From assembly GCF_021484805.1 (NCBI RefSeq), contig NZ_CP090557.1:1352501-1416500 (forward strand): a DNA stretch of 64,000 bases, given 5' to 3'. The stretch's first letter is position 1. Every line of letters starts with the position of its first letter. Shown piece after piece: positions 8,914 to 19,665 of this stretch. Source of the DNA: Tellurirhabdus bombi (GTDB lineage Bacteria > Bacteroidota > Bacteroidia > Cytophagales > Spirosomataceae). A program made the translations under genes and the position numbers. Under the pieces are notes generated by a model. That model saw nothing but the letters and a program-made list of their open reading frames with translations. It did not search any database and had not been told where the DNA came from.

Positions 8914-9660
8914 CTATAATTTGTAGCCAAATTGCTCAATGTATGGTCGCCAATAATCCAGATCATACGTATACCAGGCGTGGCAACCCATGGGCAATTT
9001 CCCTCCGTTGAGCGCTATACTCTGGGCTGGCTTCAGCTCCATGGCAAAATCAAGCGCTTCCTTTGGCTGGGGCAAGCGCATCAGTCCTCGAAACGGAATC
9101 AGGCGCGGGAAGTGCAACGAAAAGAACAAATCCTCATTGCCCGGCCAGCTTTTTTGGAAGCGGTAATAGGCCTTTAGCAAGCGTATACAGGCAGGAATTC
9201 GGCGCAGTGATAAGCCTCCGTTGAGAATGGGCCATTGCAGGTAAGGAGAAATTTTTTCCCGCAGCGTTCGTTTGCCTTCTTTCACGGGTACGATATCCTG
9301 AAACTGCGGTGCGCCCACATAGTCGTACCCTTTGGCCATCCATTCCGGCAACGAATCACGGAAAATAAAGACGTCCAGCTGGCAAATCAACATCCATTCG
9401 TGCTCCGCAAACGCTTCGTAGAAACGTTCGGAACAAAGCAACTGGTTGTAGCCGCTGATGTTCTGAAAATACGCGTCGGCAAAGGTTTTAACTTGCAACT
9501 GTGGGTATTTATCCGTCAAAACTGAAACGTCCAGATGGGCGGGTTTAACCAGGTAAATCGCGTGATTGGTAAACATCCGGACGCATTGTTCCAGCGAGAT
9601 CTGTTCGTAGGCACTAAGATCTATTTTATAGACTGGAACGACAATAGCGGCTGAATTCAT
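8914..9660 (-). CDS. DUF5672 family glycosyltransferase-like protein
   Basis: A 248-aa protein without signal peptide. It matches my memory of DUF5672, a family found in surface polysaccharide loci: YNQLLCSERFYEAF, WMLICQLDVFIFRD, YDYVGAPQF, LNGGLSLRR and a late GCHAWYTYDLDYWRPYI. The QLDVFIF acid resembles the metal-binding DxD of GT-A enzymes. Start at 9660 (MNSAAIVVPVYK) fits the first strand of the fold; a longer frame upstream would overlap the neighbouring gene. It lies 23 bases after the GT2 gene, so both probably form an operon acting on the same glycan. Substrate unknown. Confidence 0.75.
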   Translation of the reverse strand: MNSAAIVVPVYKIDLSAYEQISLEQCVRMFTNHAIYLVKPAHLDVSVLTDKYPQLQVKTFADAYFQNISGYNQLLCSERFYEAFAEHEWMLICQLDVFIFRDSLPEWMAKGYDYVGAPQFQDIVPVKEGKRTLREKISPYLQWPILNGGLSLRRIPACIRLLKAYYRFQKSWPGNEDLFFSLHFPRLIPFRGLMRLPQPKEALDFAMELKPAQSIALNGGKLPMGCHAWYTYDLDYWRPYIEQFGYKL

Positions 9661-9683
9661 AACAGACTTTCTCCGTAAACCAA

Positions 9684-10676
9684 TTAATTTTCCAGTAGAT
9701 CGCCCAGAACAGTATGCATCCAATAACCGTGAAATCGTTGGTAGTTACCACGCTTAAACTCTTTCCAAACGGGCAGAACCCGCCGGTACCGCTCAGCGGG
9801 TAGGGTAACACGATGCTGGTAATGATCTCTTTGCTGGGCCAACACCTGCAATTTTTCTTTGGGAATATCTTTGCGGCTATACAGCAAATCGTACAGCTGC
9901 CGATAGCGGAGGGCTTCGGCTTCAATGTGTTTTAGTTTCTCCTGACGACCTCTGGTAAAGCGATCCCATATGGTTACTTTTTTCCGGGGCGCCTTGAAAC
10001 CCACCTGCTGGGACTCGTGCTGGCGGTATTGAATTAAAGGCTCTGAGATGAAATCGATAGACCCGTGGAGCGCTGCTATCAGAGATATCCAGGCGTCATG
10101 AATCAGGTATTTGATGTGGGTGGGAAAGGGCAGCACTAAAGGAAGAAAGGAACGCCGCATGGCCATGGTTGCCCCAGTTACGACATAGCCATTAAACAGT
10201 ATTTCGTAGGCTTTGTCGGCCTGCCATTTGGCTTGCGTCTGTTCACCAAACTGGACCTCTTCCCAGATTTTGCGCCCAACTGGTTTTGATGCTCCGTCGA
10301 TAATATCGGCATCGGAGAAAACGACATTCACCGCCGGATTTTGCTCAAAAAACGCGCACGTTTTCGTCAACCGATCTTCGCGCCAGATATCATCCTGATC
10401 CGCAAAGACAATAATGTCACCGGAGCAATTGATGACCGCTTTTTCAAAATTTTTAGTAGAGCCCAGATTCTCTTCGTTAACTAGCAATCGAATGGGAAAA
10501 GAAACTTGTCGGCAAAACTCTTCAATCACTTGAATCGTAAAATCACTGGAAACATCATCTACAATGATAACTTCATCTGGCAAGCGGATTTGGGCAGCAA
10601 TACTTTCTAACTGCTCGCGTACGTACCGATTCCCATTATAAGTACACATAGCAACAGACACGGACATCTGATTCAT
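9684..10676 (-). CDS. Family 2 glycosyltransferase
   Basis: A 330-aa GT-A-fold glycosyltransferase. Residues 5-15 hold the SVAMCTYNG strand, the first nucleotide-binding acids are VDDVSSD (D40/D41) and the metal-binding segment is FADQDDIW (92-98). This ADQDDxW form is typical of rhamnosyl/galactosyl transferases for surface polysaccharides. No transmembrane helix is evident. An internal Met at 10667 is an equally possible start. First gene of a two-gene unit with the DUF5672 gene downstream; sugar and acceptor cannot be read from the sequence. Confidence 0.85.
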   Translation of the reverse strand: MNQMSVSVAMCTYNGNRYVREQLESIAAQIRLPDEVIIVDDVSSDFTIQVIEEFCRQVSFPIRLLVNEENLGSTKNFEKAVINCSGDIIVFADQDDIWREDRLTKTCAFFEQNPAVNVVFSDADIIDGASKPVGRKIWEEVQFGEQTQAKWQADKAYEILFNGYVVTGATMAMRRSFLPLVLPFPTHIKYLIHDAWISLIAALHGSIDFISEPLIQYRQHESQQVGFKAPRKKVTIWDRFTRGRQEKLKHIEAEALRYRQLYDLLYSRKDIPKEKLQVLAQQRDHYQHRVTLPAERYRRVLPVWKEFKRGNYQRFHGYWMHTVLGDLLEN

Positions 10677-10739
10677 AGTGCCAGATTATCAATTAAATAC
10701 TAAGTAAAAGGACAGGCAATATTATTTATTCTAAAACGA

Positions 10740-10767
10740 CAAAAACAGACCTTACAGCCTGTTTTTG
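10740..10767 (-). terminator. Terminator after atpC
   Basis: CAAAAACAG (10740-10748) pairs with CTGTTTTTG (10759-10767) across a 10-nt loop, about 25 bases past the atpC stop on the minus strand; the stem itself supplies the U-tract. Confidence 0.75.
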
Positions 10768-10790
10768 CTTTCTTACACGAAAATATCTAC

Positions 10791-11033
10791 TCATACAACA
10801 GCTTCAGCCAGCACTAAAACTCTGTTATTCAGTACTTCCACTACGCCTCCATCAACCGTAAAGCTCTGTTGTCCGCCATTGGTAACAATGGTTACCGGTC
10901 CTCGTGACAACGTACTAACCAGAGGTGCGTGGCCATTCAAGACTTGGAACTGGCCCTCAATTCCCGGAAAAGTAACGGAGGTAGCTTCACCAGAGAAAAC
11001 CTTTCGGTCGGGCGTAATAATTTCGAGTTGCAT
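10791..11033 (-). CDS. atpC: ATP synthase F1 epsilon subunit (short form)
   Basis: An 80-aa epsilon subunit that couples the central stalk to catalysis in the F1 part of ATP synthase. The N-terminal beta-sandwich is present (MQLEIITPDRKVFSGEA, FPGIEGQFQVLNGHAPLVS, DGGVVEVLNNRVLVLAE). The C-terminal two-helix inhibitory domain found in the roughly 135-aa enterobacterial protein is absent. Such short forms are usual in Bacteroidetes. It follows atpD by 77 bases on the same strand. Confidence 0.93.
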   Translation of the reverse strand: MQLEIITPDRKVFSGEATSVTFPGIEGQFQVLNGHAPLVSTLSRGPVTIVTNGGQQSFTVDGGVVEVLNNRVLVLAEAVV

Positions 11034-11110
11034 GTTATTCTATAAGTGGCTAAGCAGCCAGGCAAAAGGGTTTTTCAACTCGTTTACCCGGCTACTTGAT
11101 AACGATCAAT

Positions 11111-12708
<1,598 letters not shown>

Positions 12709-12888
12709 GTTGATTCTGTGCGTATTTTCTCGGATTTCTGAACGGAAGCGTTTTTATTCCAATTAGTTTGCCTAAAATGAAGCATTTTACTGATTCACAC
12801 CTGATTGTACAAAAGTAAGGACACCCAAAACCAAATCTTGTCAAACTGTGCTCCAACAGGACACTATTCTTTTTGCTCAGTGCGTTGG

Positions 12889-12896
12889 TAATTTTG
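12889..12896 (+). promoter_or_regulatory. Possible -7 element for the membrane/TPR protein gene
   Basis: TAATTTTG matches TAnnTTTG and lies 37 bases before the ATG at 12934. The expected -33 box is poor (the nearest TTTG, 12872-12875, is too close), so this is tentative. The rest of the roughly 300-bp divergent region 12635-12933 shows nothing else I can name. Confidence 0.3.
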
Positions 12897-12933
12897 AGTA
12901 GTTTTAGTCAATCGCGCTTACTTTTTAGTCTAT

Positions 12934-15900
12934 ATGTCTTCAATTTTTTTCTGGCAAAAATGGTCTACCGCCCACCGGGTGTCGCTCTGGACCGGTATTG
13001 TCATACTGCTGGCCGCGCTGGCCTGCCTTATTGCGGCCTGGGTTTTGGGTCTTCAAAATGTAGTCCGCTGGGATGTTTTGAGCGAACTGCTTGATATTCC
13101 GACGACGATCTCGTCTTTCACCGATGGTTTGTTTGATTACCCGATTAACGGCAAGGCTTATATCGTGGCGGAACAGTTTGTGGCTTCGGCCATGCAGACC
13201 AATATTCTAGCAGCCCGTCTGATGGCTCTGGGCATTTGCTTTGGACTGGCCTTTATCTACGCGGCCATTACGCGCCTGAACCGCTGGCCGTATCTTGTAG
13301 CGATGGCGTTGCTGATTGTTCTGCTGGCAACATTCCGCCTTGAAACGCTCCAGCTGTCCGGGTTTCTGGGAACCGTCTTTAGCGGCCGACTTTCCTTTTT
13401 ACTGCTTGTCCTCCTTCTGAGCGGGGTCAGTTATTACTTTCACGCTTTTCAAACGGAGGCCTCGCTGGCCACGCGTCTGCTTGCGTTTCTAACTGTTATT
13501 ATTTTGAGCTGGCTGCTTTTACAAGGTCTTGCCGATCAGAGGCAGCCCGCGATGGCGTTTGTCAGTTACGCCATGCCCGGTTTCCTGCTTATCACCATTG
13601 GCTTTATCTTTTTAACGAGCACGGAAATCATTGCCGGACTGGTGTATATCACTTCTGTTACCCGCACCAGTCGGAACGGCGAAAAAACGCCGCCCCTGGG
13701 TTTAATCAATTTTTTGGTAATCGGCGGCTTATATCTAGCGAATCTGTTGCTGGTTTGGCTGAGTAATACCCGCGCCATTTCCTGGACGCCTCTGCTGGTT
13801 AGTCCTTTCATCTTGTACCTAATATCATTGGTGTTGGGTTTCTGGGGGTTTCGGCAACAGCTCAAGCAAACCGAAAGCGGACTGTCTTACCGGGAATCCG
13901 GCGCTTTTCTGTACTTGGGTCTAGCCCTCATTTCGACGCTTACCATGGCCTATGCGTTTGCTACGGCCAACGATCCGCTCATCGAGGCGTTGGAGGATAC
14001 CATTATTTACACGTATTTGGCGGTGGGAGCCATCTTTACGGGTTACGTAATTATCAATTTTCAGATGCTGTATCGGCAAGCATTGCCCGTTCACCGTGTC
14101 CTCTACAAACCGACTATTTTCTCCCTCTTTCAAACCCGCATCCTGGCAGGAATTGCCATTATGGCGCTGCTATCGACCCAGCGGTTTTTCCCCCTAAACC
14201 AGGCTGTTGCGGGCTACTTTAATAATTTAGGGGATTTACATACTGCTACGAACGAAATTCGTGTTGCCGAGCAATATTACCAACTCGCTTTGCAAAGCGA
14301 ATTTCAAAACCATAAGTCCAATTATGCGCTGGCCTCACTGGCTCTGAATCAGCAGGACAATGCATTGGCGGCGCAGTATTTCAAACAGGCCTTGCTGAAG
14401 CAACCTAGTCCACAGGCTTATGCCGGTTTAAGCCTCACTTTTTTGCAGGAAAACCTGTTTTTTGAGGCCATCAAAACGTTGCAGCAAGGAATCCGTACTT
14501 TTCCTAAAAGTGGGGAGTTGCAGAATAACCTGGGCTTTCTATACGCCAAAACCAGCGTTGCTGATTCCGCTTACTATTATTTTGCCGCCTCTACCGGTAA
14601 CACAAGTCAGGAAGTAGTGCCGCAAACCAACCTGCTGGCGTTCTGGCTGCGTAATCCAACCCTTATTTCGTTGGATTCACTGGCCAAAACCACCGACTCC
14701 CGCGATTACGACTCTTATCAGGCAAACCGGGCTGCGTTGGCTGTGTTGCGCCGCGCTACCACAGTTGATACCACCCAAAAAGCCGCCGCCTTTCGCCCCG
14801 ACTGGCTGGCCGAGCCTGATAGCGGAATGGTTTTAAGCGTTGGTCGGTTTTCCAATCTTTACAATTATGCTTTACTTAATCGCACAGCGGATACAACGCT
14901 TTTGGTTCAGCTACAACGTCTGGAGCAGAATCCAGCCAATCAGGAGTTTCTGGATGATTTGTCATTTGCCCGCGCGGTTGCCAATTATTACACGGGGAAT
15001 CAGCTGACGGCCTTCCAGCTTACGAATCAATTAGCGCAGGGAAATACGCAGGATGGGGCTACCTTCAACTCGGTCACTGGACTCTGGATGCTGGAGCAGG
15101 GTCTGTATACCAAAGCGGCTGAAAGCTTTCAACTTAACTCAGATACCCTTTCGGCTTACTACCGCGCCCTGGCCTACACCAAGGCAGGTGATTTGATTTC
15201 GGCTCAGACTTCCTGGGAAGTTGCGGGCCAGACCGATCCTAACGTGAAAGCGCTCGCTGATTTGTTGTACACCAATAAGCAACCTACCAATGATCTTGAA
15301 CGCGCTTTTCTCCTGCTTTATAATCCACCCGCTTCGTTTGCACAGAGTCAGCAGCTCATTGTGGCCATCCAAGATCCTAATCTTCGCTCGGTAGTAGCCG
15401 CCCAGCGCAGTCGGCAATCGTTATTGGCAAATCAGTTAACTGACGGAGAGACTTGGTTTAAGCAGGTCGCCGAATATGCAAACCTTAATCTATACGCAGG
15501 CTCGGTCATTACGGTTGCTTACATGCGCTTACAAAATGCGAAGAGGCAATTTGATTTAACCATTGAGGCCGCCCATCAGGCGGTTTCTCCTTCCTTTCAG
15601 GCTGAAAAGGAATTTCTGATTGCGCGCGCTTACGAAGCGAAAAACCAAGTAGCTCAGGCCCGGCAACAGTATACCAAAGCTTTGCAGCAAGCACCGTTTA
15701 ATGCCGAAATAGTGGTGGCCGCCGCTCGATTGGAACAAAAAAACAAACAAACGGAAAAGGCGTATAATCTGGTTGTAAGTGCGCTGGCCCAGAATGAGCA
15801 GAACGCGGAATTGCAAAAAGCATACATTGATCTTTGCCTCGATTTGGGCTTATTCGACTATGCCGATACCGCTTTAAATCGCCTTCCATCCATTACCACG

Positions 15901-15981
15901 CCTACCGATTATCAGGCATTTCTAACCCACTATCAGACCCGACGAACGTTGATAGAAAAACAGCGGGAAACGTTTCAATAA
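12934..15981 (+). CDS. Polytopic membrane protein with C-terminal TPR domain
   Basis: A 1015-aa protein in two halves. Residues 1 to about 425 hold roughly ten hydrophobic helices. Residues from about 435 to the end look like tetratricopeptide repeats, with typical A-x-x-Y-F/W and L-G-x-x-Y spacing (for example YYQLALQSEFQNHKSNYALASLAL, split here across repeats; AAQYFKQALLKQP; LQNNLGFLYAKT; ARQQYTKALQQAPFNAEIVVAA). I recognise no enzyme domain. The TPR part is probably a protein-binding platform on one face of the inner membrane. It is the first gene of a plus-strand block but is 53 bases from the next gene. Real gene, unknown job. Confidence 0.8.
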   Translation: MSSIFFWQKWSTAHRVSLWTGIVILLAALACLIAAWVLGLQNVVRWDVLSELLDIPTTISSFTDGLFDYPINGKAYIVAEQFVASAMQTNILAARLMALGICFGLAFIYAAITRLNRWPYLVAMALLIVLLATFRLETLQLSGFLGTVFSGRLSFLLLVLLLSGVSYYFHAFQTEASLATRLLAFLTVIILSWLLLQGLADQRQPAMAFVSYAMPGFLLITIGFIFLTSTEIIAGLVYITSVTRTSRNGEKTPPLGLINFLVIGGLYLANLLLVWLSNTRAISWTPLLVSPFILYLISLVLGFWGFRQQLKQTESGLSYRESGAFLYLGLALISTLTMAYAFATANDPLIEALEDTIIYTYLAVGAIFTGYVIINFQMLYRQALPVHRVLYKPTIFSLFQTRILAGIAIMALLSTQRFFPLNQAVAGYFNNLGDLHTATNEIRVAEQYYQLALQSEFQNHKSNYALASLALNQQDNALAAQYFKQALLKQPSPQAYAGLSLTFLQENLFFEAIKTLQQGIRTFPKSGELQNNLGFLYAKTSVADSAYYYFAASTGNTSQEVVPQTNLLAFWLRNPTLISLDSLAKTTDSRDYDSYQANRAALAVLRRATTVDTTQKAAAFRPDWLAEPDSGMVLSVGRFSNLYNYALLNRTADTTLLVQLQRLEQNPANQEFLDDLSFARAVANYYTGNQLTAFQLTNQLAQGNTQDGATFNSVTGLWMLEQGLYTKAAESFQLNSDTLSAYYRALAYTKAGDLISAQTSWEVAGQTDPNVKALADLLYTNKQPTNDLERAFLLLYNPPASFAQSQQLIVAIQDPNLRSVVAAQRSRQSLLANQLTDGETWFKQVAEYANLNLYAGSVITVAYMRLQNAKRQFDLTIEAAHQAVSPSFQAEKEFLIARAYEAKNQVAQARQQYTKALQQAPFNAEIVVAAARLEQKNKQTEKAYNLVVSALAQNEQNAELQKAYIDLCLDLGLFDYADTALNRLPSITTPTDYQAFLTHYQTRRTLIEKQRETFQ

Positions 15982-16033
15982 TTTGGGTAAGTTTGGTAGC
16001 TTGCTTACCTAGGTTATTCAATTGCTTTCACTT

Positions 16034-16528
16034 ATGGAAACGAAACTACATTGGGTTAAAGAAGCCTTTAGTCGCGAAGTTGTCCTGATGGAAGGAGAAC
16101 GCGTTGTTGGCAAAATGTTCCGTGAAGTTCTGGCTCGTGATGTTCATGCGTATTTGAATAATGTTCAGTTGCATTTTGATGTAGAAGGGTTTCTGCTCCA
16201 CAAAGTGACGCTTTACCAACACATTAATGGGGAGAAGCACGCCATCGGTCATATTGAATTCGATTGGGATAAAACGGCAGAACTGCAACTGGCTACCGGT
16301 GAAAAATACCTGTGGCAGCGGCAGAACTTTTTGATGCATGAATGGAGTATTATCTCGGAAAACGACCAGCAGGAGATTATTCATTATGACCGAAACCGTG
16401 CTTACTTGAGCGATGAGGGCGACATTGAACTCTTGACGTCATCACCCAATGCCGAAGTTTTGATTTTATCGGGCCTTTTTGTCCGCAATTATTTCTTACG
16501 AAGACGCAAAATAGCCGCCATCGGTTAA
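16034..16528 (+). CDS. Conserved protein of unknown function (164 aa)
   Basis: No signal peptide and no recognised domain. The sequence reads as mixed alpha/beta with several strands ([58 protein letters not shown]), ending in a basic tail RRRKIAAIG. Start at 16034 ([12 protein letters not shown]) is preferred over a TTG four codons upstream. It precedes the ABC ATPase gene by 26 bases and is probably co-transcribed with it. A phospholipid-scramblase/LURP-like beta-barrel would be a possibility to test, not a claim. Confidence 0.7.
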   Translation: METKLHWVKEAFSREVVLMEGERVVGKMFREVLARDVHAYLNNVQLHFDVEGFLLHKVTLYQHINGEKHAIGHIEFDWDKTAELQLATGEKYLWQRQNFLMHEWSIISENDQQEIIHYDRNRAYLSDEGDIELLTSSPNAEVLILSGLFVRNYFLRRRKIAAIG

Positions 16529-16554
16529 TCAACTTTACGCCAGAACCGCAGCCA

Positions 16555-17280
16555 ATGAATATCATTGAAACCCACACTATTTCCAAACGCTATGTAATGG
16601 GTAGCGAGGTTATTGAAGCCTTAAAATCCGTGACCATTTCGGTGCAAAAGGGAGAATACGTTGCTTTCATGGGGCCTTCTGGTTCCGGAAAGTCAACGCT
16701 CATGAACATTGTGGGCTGTCTGGATACGCCTACTGCCGGCAATTACATTCTTAATGGCCAGGACGTAAGCGATATGACGGAAAATGCCTTGGCTGAGGTT
16801 AGAAACAAAGAAATTGGCTTTGTCTTTCAAACCTTCAATTTGCTTCCCCGCCAGACTTCGCTTGAAAACGTGGCGCTGCCTTTAATTTATGCGGGCTATA
16901 ACAAGGCAGATCGGACCGAAAAAGCCATGCTGGCCCTGAAGAACGTAGGCTTGGAAAATCGCGCTGGTCACCGTCCTAATGAGCTATCGGGTGGGCAACG
17001 GCAACGGGTCGCAGTAGCCCGTGCCTTGGTGAATGATCCTAGTATTTTGCTGGCTGATGAACCGACAGGGAACCTCGATACGAAGACCTCCTACGAGATC
17101 ATGGATCTTTTCGACCAGATTCACAGCAAAGGCAATACCATCATTATGGTAACGCACGAAGAAGATATTGCGGAATATGCCCATCGAATCATCCGGCTTC
17201 GTGACGGATTGATTGAAACGGACCGCATTAATGAAAACGTTCGAAAAGCGCGAGCCTTTATGCAATCGTCGGCGGAATAA
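16555..17280 (+). CDS. ABC transporter ATPase, LolD/MacB type
   Basis: A 241-aa nucleotide-binding subunit. Walker [10 protein letters not shown] (residues 40-48), Q-loop [10 protein letters not shown], signature [15 protein letters not shown] and Walker [13 protein letters not shown] followed by the switch H in MVTHEED. The TFNLLP Q-loop and EPTGNLD are typical of the family that drives lipoprotein release (LolD) or MacB/FtsE-type mechanotransmission exporters. No permease gene is adjacent, so its partner is elsewhere. Last gene before a strong bidirectional terminator. Confidence 0.9.
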   Translation: MNIIETHTISKRYVMGSEVIEALKSVTISVQKGEYVAFMGPSGSGKSTLMNIVGCLDTPTAGNYILNGQDVSDMTENALAEVRNKEIGFVFQTFNLLPRQTSLENVALPLIYAGYNKADRTEKAMLALKNVGLENRAGHRPNELSGGQRQRVAVARALVNDPSILLADEPTGNLDTKTSYEIMDLFDQIHSKGNTIIMVTHEEDIAEYAHRIIRLRDGLIETDRINENVRKARAFMQSSAE

Positions 17281-17299
17281 ACGCTCTTCCCTTATATGC

Positions 17300-17328
17300 A
17301 AAAAGCCCCATCTTGGATGGGGCTTTTT
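17300..17328. terminator. Bidirectional terminator between the ABC ATPase and the small lipoprotein
   Basis: AAAAAGCCCCAT (17300-17311) pairs perfectly with ATGGGGCTTTTT (17317-17328) over a 5-nt loop. The A- and T-tracts on both sides make it work for both converging genes. Confidence 0.9.
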
Positions 17329-17348
17329 ACTTGGTGCCTAAGCAGGGC

Positions 17349-17549
17349 TTATTTTGTGCTGTCAGCAGTAGCAGCAGCGCTATCAACTGTCGTTGTTGCG
17401 CTATCAACCATAGAGCTACCAGTTGCTGATGCTGAGCTATCCATCGTTGTTGCTTCTGTAGTTGTTGTTTCTTCAGCTTTAGGCTTGCTTTGGCAAGCTG
17501 CGAATGTCATCATGCTAGCGACAAACAACAAAGAGAATAATTTTTTCAT
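17349..17549 (-). CDS. Small Thr/Ser/Ala-rich lipoprotein (66 aa)
   Basis: A short lipoprotein: MKKLFSLLFVASMMTFAAC, with the lipobox Cys at residue 19. The mature 47 residues are almost only T, S, A, E and D (low complexity), with no fold apparent. A good promoter at 17580-17608 and a terminator at 17300-17328 frame it as a single-gene unit, which supports expression. The open frame on the opposite strand is a shadow of the repetitive codons. Function unknown. Confidence 0.75.
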   Translation of the reverse strand: MKKLFSLLFVASMMTFAACQSKPKAEETTTTEATTMDSSASATGSSMVDSATTTVDSAAATADSTK

Positions 17550-17579
17550 TTTGTTTCGGAACGTTTAAGGTTTTCATCA

Positions 17580-17608
17580 CAAAATTAACAGAAACCCTTA
17601 AAATACAA
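17580..17608 (-). promoter_or_regulatory. Promoter of the small lipoprotein gene
   Basis: On the minus strand, TTG (17608-17606), 18 bases, TAATTTTG (17587-17580). Transcription would begin near 17574, 25 bases before the ATG. Confidence 0.55.
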
Positions 17609-17679
17609 GAGTATACCAGCAAAATATCCACAAAATGCATTCGTGAATTGGAAAAATCTTGTTAGTATCTTTTAAGCTC

Positions 17680-18171
17680 CTATTTTTCAGAACGCGATTT
17701 CAAAAGGTCGTATACGCCCGTGCTCCGAAAGGTAAGTAATTTATGCCCGAAGTAATTTGCCAGAAAGCTAAAGCCCATTCCTACTACGTGTGATATCTTC
17801 TCCCGCCAGAATAAAGGAACGAAGGGAAAGAAAGGATTAGCAATCCAGTCCAGGGTTAAAACAGCTATGCCCACCTGCACGCCCCACGCGATCAGCGCAA
17901 TGATGCCAAACTTGATGGCCTCCCGGTAAGTATTACCCGTTTTATTAGCCGAGAAGGCATAAATCTTCGTGGGAAGAAAGCTCACCACCGTCGCCGTCAG
18001 GTAACCTAACAGGACACTCATGCCGTAGTCAAAGTGGTCGCGGTAGAATATCTGACTAAAAAAATTGACGGATGCCCCCAATAATGCCGTCAGGAAGAAA
18101 GAAAGAAAGCTTCTTATTTCCTTTTTTTGGGTGTCTTTCTTCGTCTGACTGTTTTTCTCCACGGTTATCAA
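17680..18171 (-). CDS. GtrA family membrane protein (paralogue 1)
   Basis: A 163-aa protein with four predicted transmembrane helices in the GtrA/DPMS3-like pattern: LLGASVNFFSQ, GYLTATVVSFLPTKIYAF, KFGIIALIAWGVQVG and the final VVGMGFSFLANYFGHKLLTF. GtrA proteins are thought to help move polyprenyl-linked sugars across the membrane for surface polysaccharide modification. A paralogue lies at 53442-53930 with the same ending (GMGxSFxxNYxxHKxxTFRxTGxYxxLK). No partner glycosyltransferase (GtrB) is adjacent. Confidence 0.82.
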   Translation of the reverse strand: MITVEKNSQTKKDTQKKEIRSFLSFFLTALLGASVNFFSQIFYRDHFDYGMSVLLGYLTATVVSFLPTKIYAFSANKTGNTYREAIKFGIIALIAWGVQVGIAVLTLDWIANPFFPFVPLFWREKISHVVGMGFSFLANYFGHKLLTFRSTGVYDLLKSRSEK

Positions 18172-18212
18172 TGCACAGCACGGGGGTTACCCATTAAGAT
18201 TTATACTATATC

Positions 18213-18248
18213 AAAGCGCCCACCAACAAGCTGTTGGCGGGCGCTTTT
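18213..18248 (-). terminator. Terminator of the nuoKLMN unit
   Basis: AAAGCGCCCACCAACA pairs with TGTTGGCGGGCGCTTT with a single A-C mismatch and a 3-4-nt loop, starting 20 bases past the nuoN stop on the minus strand. Confidence 0.85.
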
Positions 18249-18267
18249 CAGCCTGAAAGCAATTTAT

Positions 18268-19659
18268 TTAAACCAGCTTTTGCACCAGACCCGGCGCAAT
18301 TCCTAACACGATGGTTAGAACAGTAGCGGTAATGAGCACAATTTGGTAAAAAGGAGCCACACGAATCCTTTCTGTTTCGCTACTCCGGAAGTACATGGCA
18401 ATTACCACGCGGAAATAATAGTAAATCCCCACTGCCGACATCAACACAGCAACAACCAGGAGCCAAACAAACCCCTTTTCTACTGCCGCAGAGAATACCA
18501 TGAATTTACCCCAGAATCCGGCGGTGAGTGGAATACCGGCCAAAGATAGCATCGACACGGCCAGCACGAATGCCAGTAGTGGGTTGTGGTGCGCCAGTCC
18601 GTTAAAGGCTTCGTAGCTTTCTCCTGAGCGGCCTTCGGTTCCCCGGTGTTTAGCAACCAGTATCAAAATTCCAAAGGCCGATATGGTCGCTAACGAATAG
18701 GCTAATGAATAAAACGCTAACGCTCCGTTGCTTTGCTGGCCCAAAGCAACCAGACCTATTAGCAGATAACCTGCGTGCGAGATGCTGGAATAAGCCATCA
18801 TCCGCTTGAAACTGGTTTGATAAGCCGCCGTCAGGTTACTGATCAGCAAGGTAAGTACAGTGATGGCGGCTAAGATGATCCACCAGAAATTATAAATGTC
18901 CGTAAACGATACGGATAACAACCGCAACAGACCCGCAAAACCGGCGGTCTTGACAACGGTTGACATGAAAGCCGTAAATAAGGTTGGCGCTCCGTCGTAC
19001 ACATCAGGCGTCCAGAAGTGGAAAGGAGCAGCTGATACTTTAAACAACAGGCCGATAAGTACCAGCAGCAGACCCATGTAAAGTAGCAAAGACACACCGC
19101 CTTTTGCCAGCAGAACATACGCTTTAATGTCGGTAATGGTGAAAGAGCCAACCGCTCCGTAAAGCAGTGCCATTCCAAAAAGCAAAATCCCCGTCGCGAA
19201 AGCCCCCATCAGGAAGTATTTCAGAGCCGCCTCGTTTGACCGCAGGTTCCGCTTGTCAGAACCCGTGAGGACGTACATCGATACGGATAGAATCTCCACG
19301 CCCACAAATAGCATGATCAGGTTTTCGAACCCAATCATCATGATGGCGCCAACCAGCGAAAAAAGCATGATGGCGTAATATTCGGCGGGTTGCGCGTTTT
19401 CATCCTCCAGAAAATCGCCGGATAAGGCAACAATCATAAAGGCGGAAAGAAGCACGATGGCAGAGAAAAGAATGGTTAGGTTATTAGTCAGTAGCATCCC
19501 TTTGAAATAGAGATACGTATGATTCCAGTCCAGGAAGCTAGCCGCAAACGCAACTAGCAGAAATAATAACGCAGCTGGCAACAGAACTGCCCGGGATTTC
19601 ATAAAGCCCAGAAACAACATGGCAATTCCGAAGACAGACAACAGAACGATAGGCAACAT
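18268..19659 (-). CDS. nuoN: NADH-quinone oxidoreductase subunit N
   Basis: A 463-aa antiporter-like membrane subunit of complex I, with about 14 hydrophobic helices. Family landmarks include MIGFENLIMLFVGVEILSVSMYVL (here split by its conserved E), FKVSAAPFHFWTPDVYDGAPT, and the helix KRMMAYSSISHAGYLLIG. The lysine and glutamate residues of the proton channel are in place. It starts 6 bases after nuoM and closes the unit. Confidence 0.95.
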   Translation of the reverse strand: MLPIVLLSVFGIAMLFLGFMKSRAVLLPAALLFLLVAFAASFLDWNHTYLYFKGMLLTNNLTILFSAIVLLSAFMIVALSGDFLEDENAQPAEYYAIMLFSLVGAIMMIGFENLIMLFVGVEILSVSMYVLTGSDKRNLRSNEAALKYFLMGAFATGILLFGMALLYGAVGSFTITDIKAYVLLAKGGVSLLLYMGLLLVLIGLLFKVSAAPFHFWTPDVYDGAPTLFTAFMSTVVKTAGFAGLLRLLSVSFTDIYNFWWIILAAITVLTLLISNLTAAYQTSFKRMMAYSSISHAGYLLIGLVALGQQSNGALAFYSLAYSLATISAFGILILVAKHRGTEGRSGESYEAFNGLAHHNPLLAFVLAVSMLSLAGIPLTAGFWGKFMVFSAAVEKGFVWLLVVAVLMSAVGIYYYFRVVIAMYFRSSETERIRVAPFYQIVLITATVLTIVLGIAPGLVQKLV

Positions 19660-19665
19660 ATGCTT

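Noticed and set aside
17296-17568. 90-aa plus-strand frame over the small lipoprotein gene
   Set aside because: It is antisense to the low-complexity lipoprotein and begins inside a terminator hairpin.
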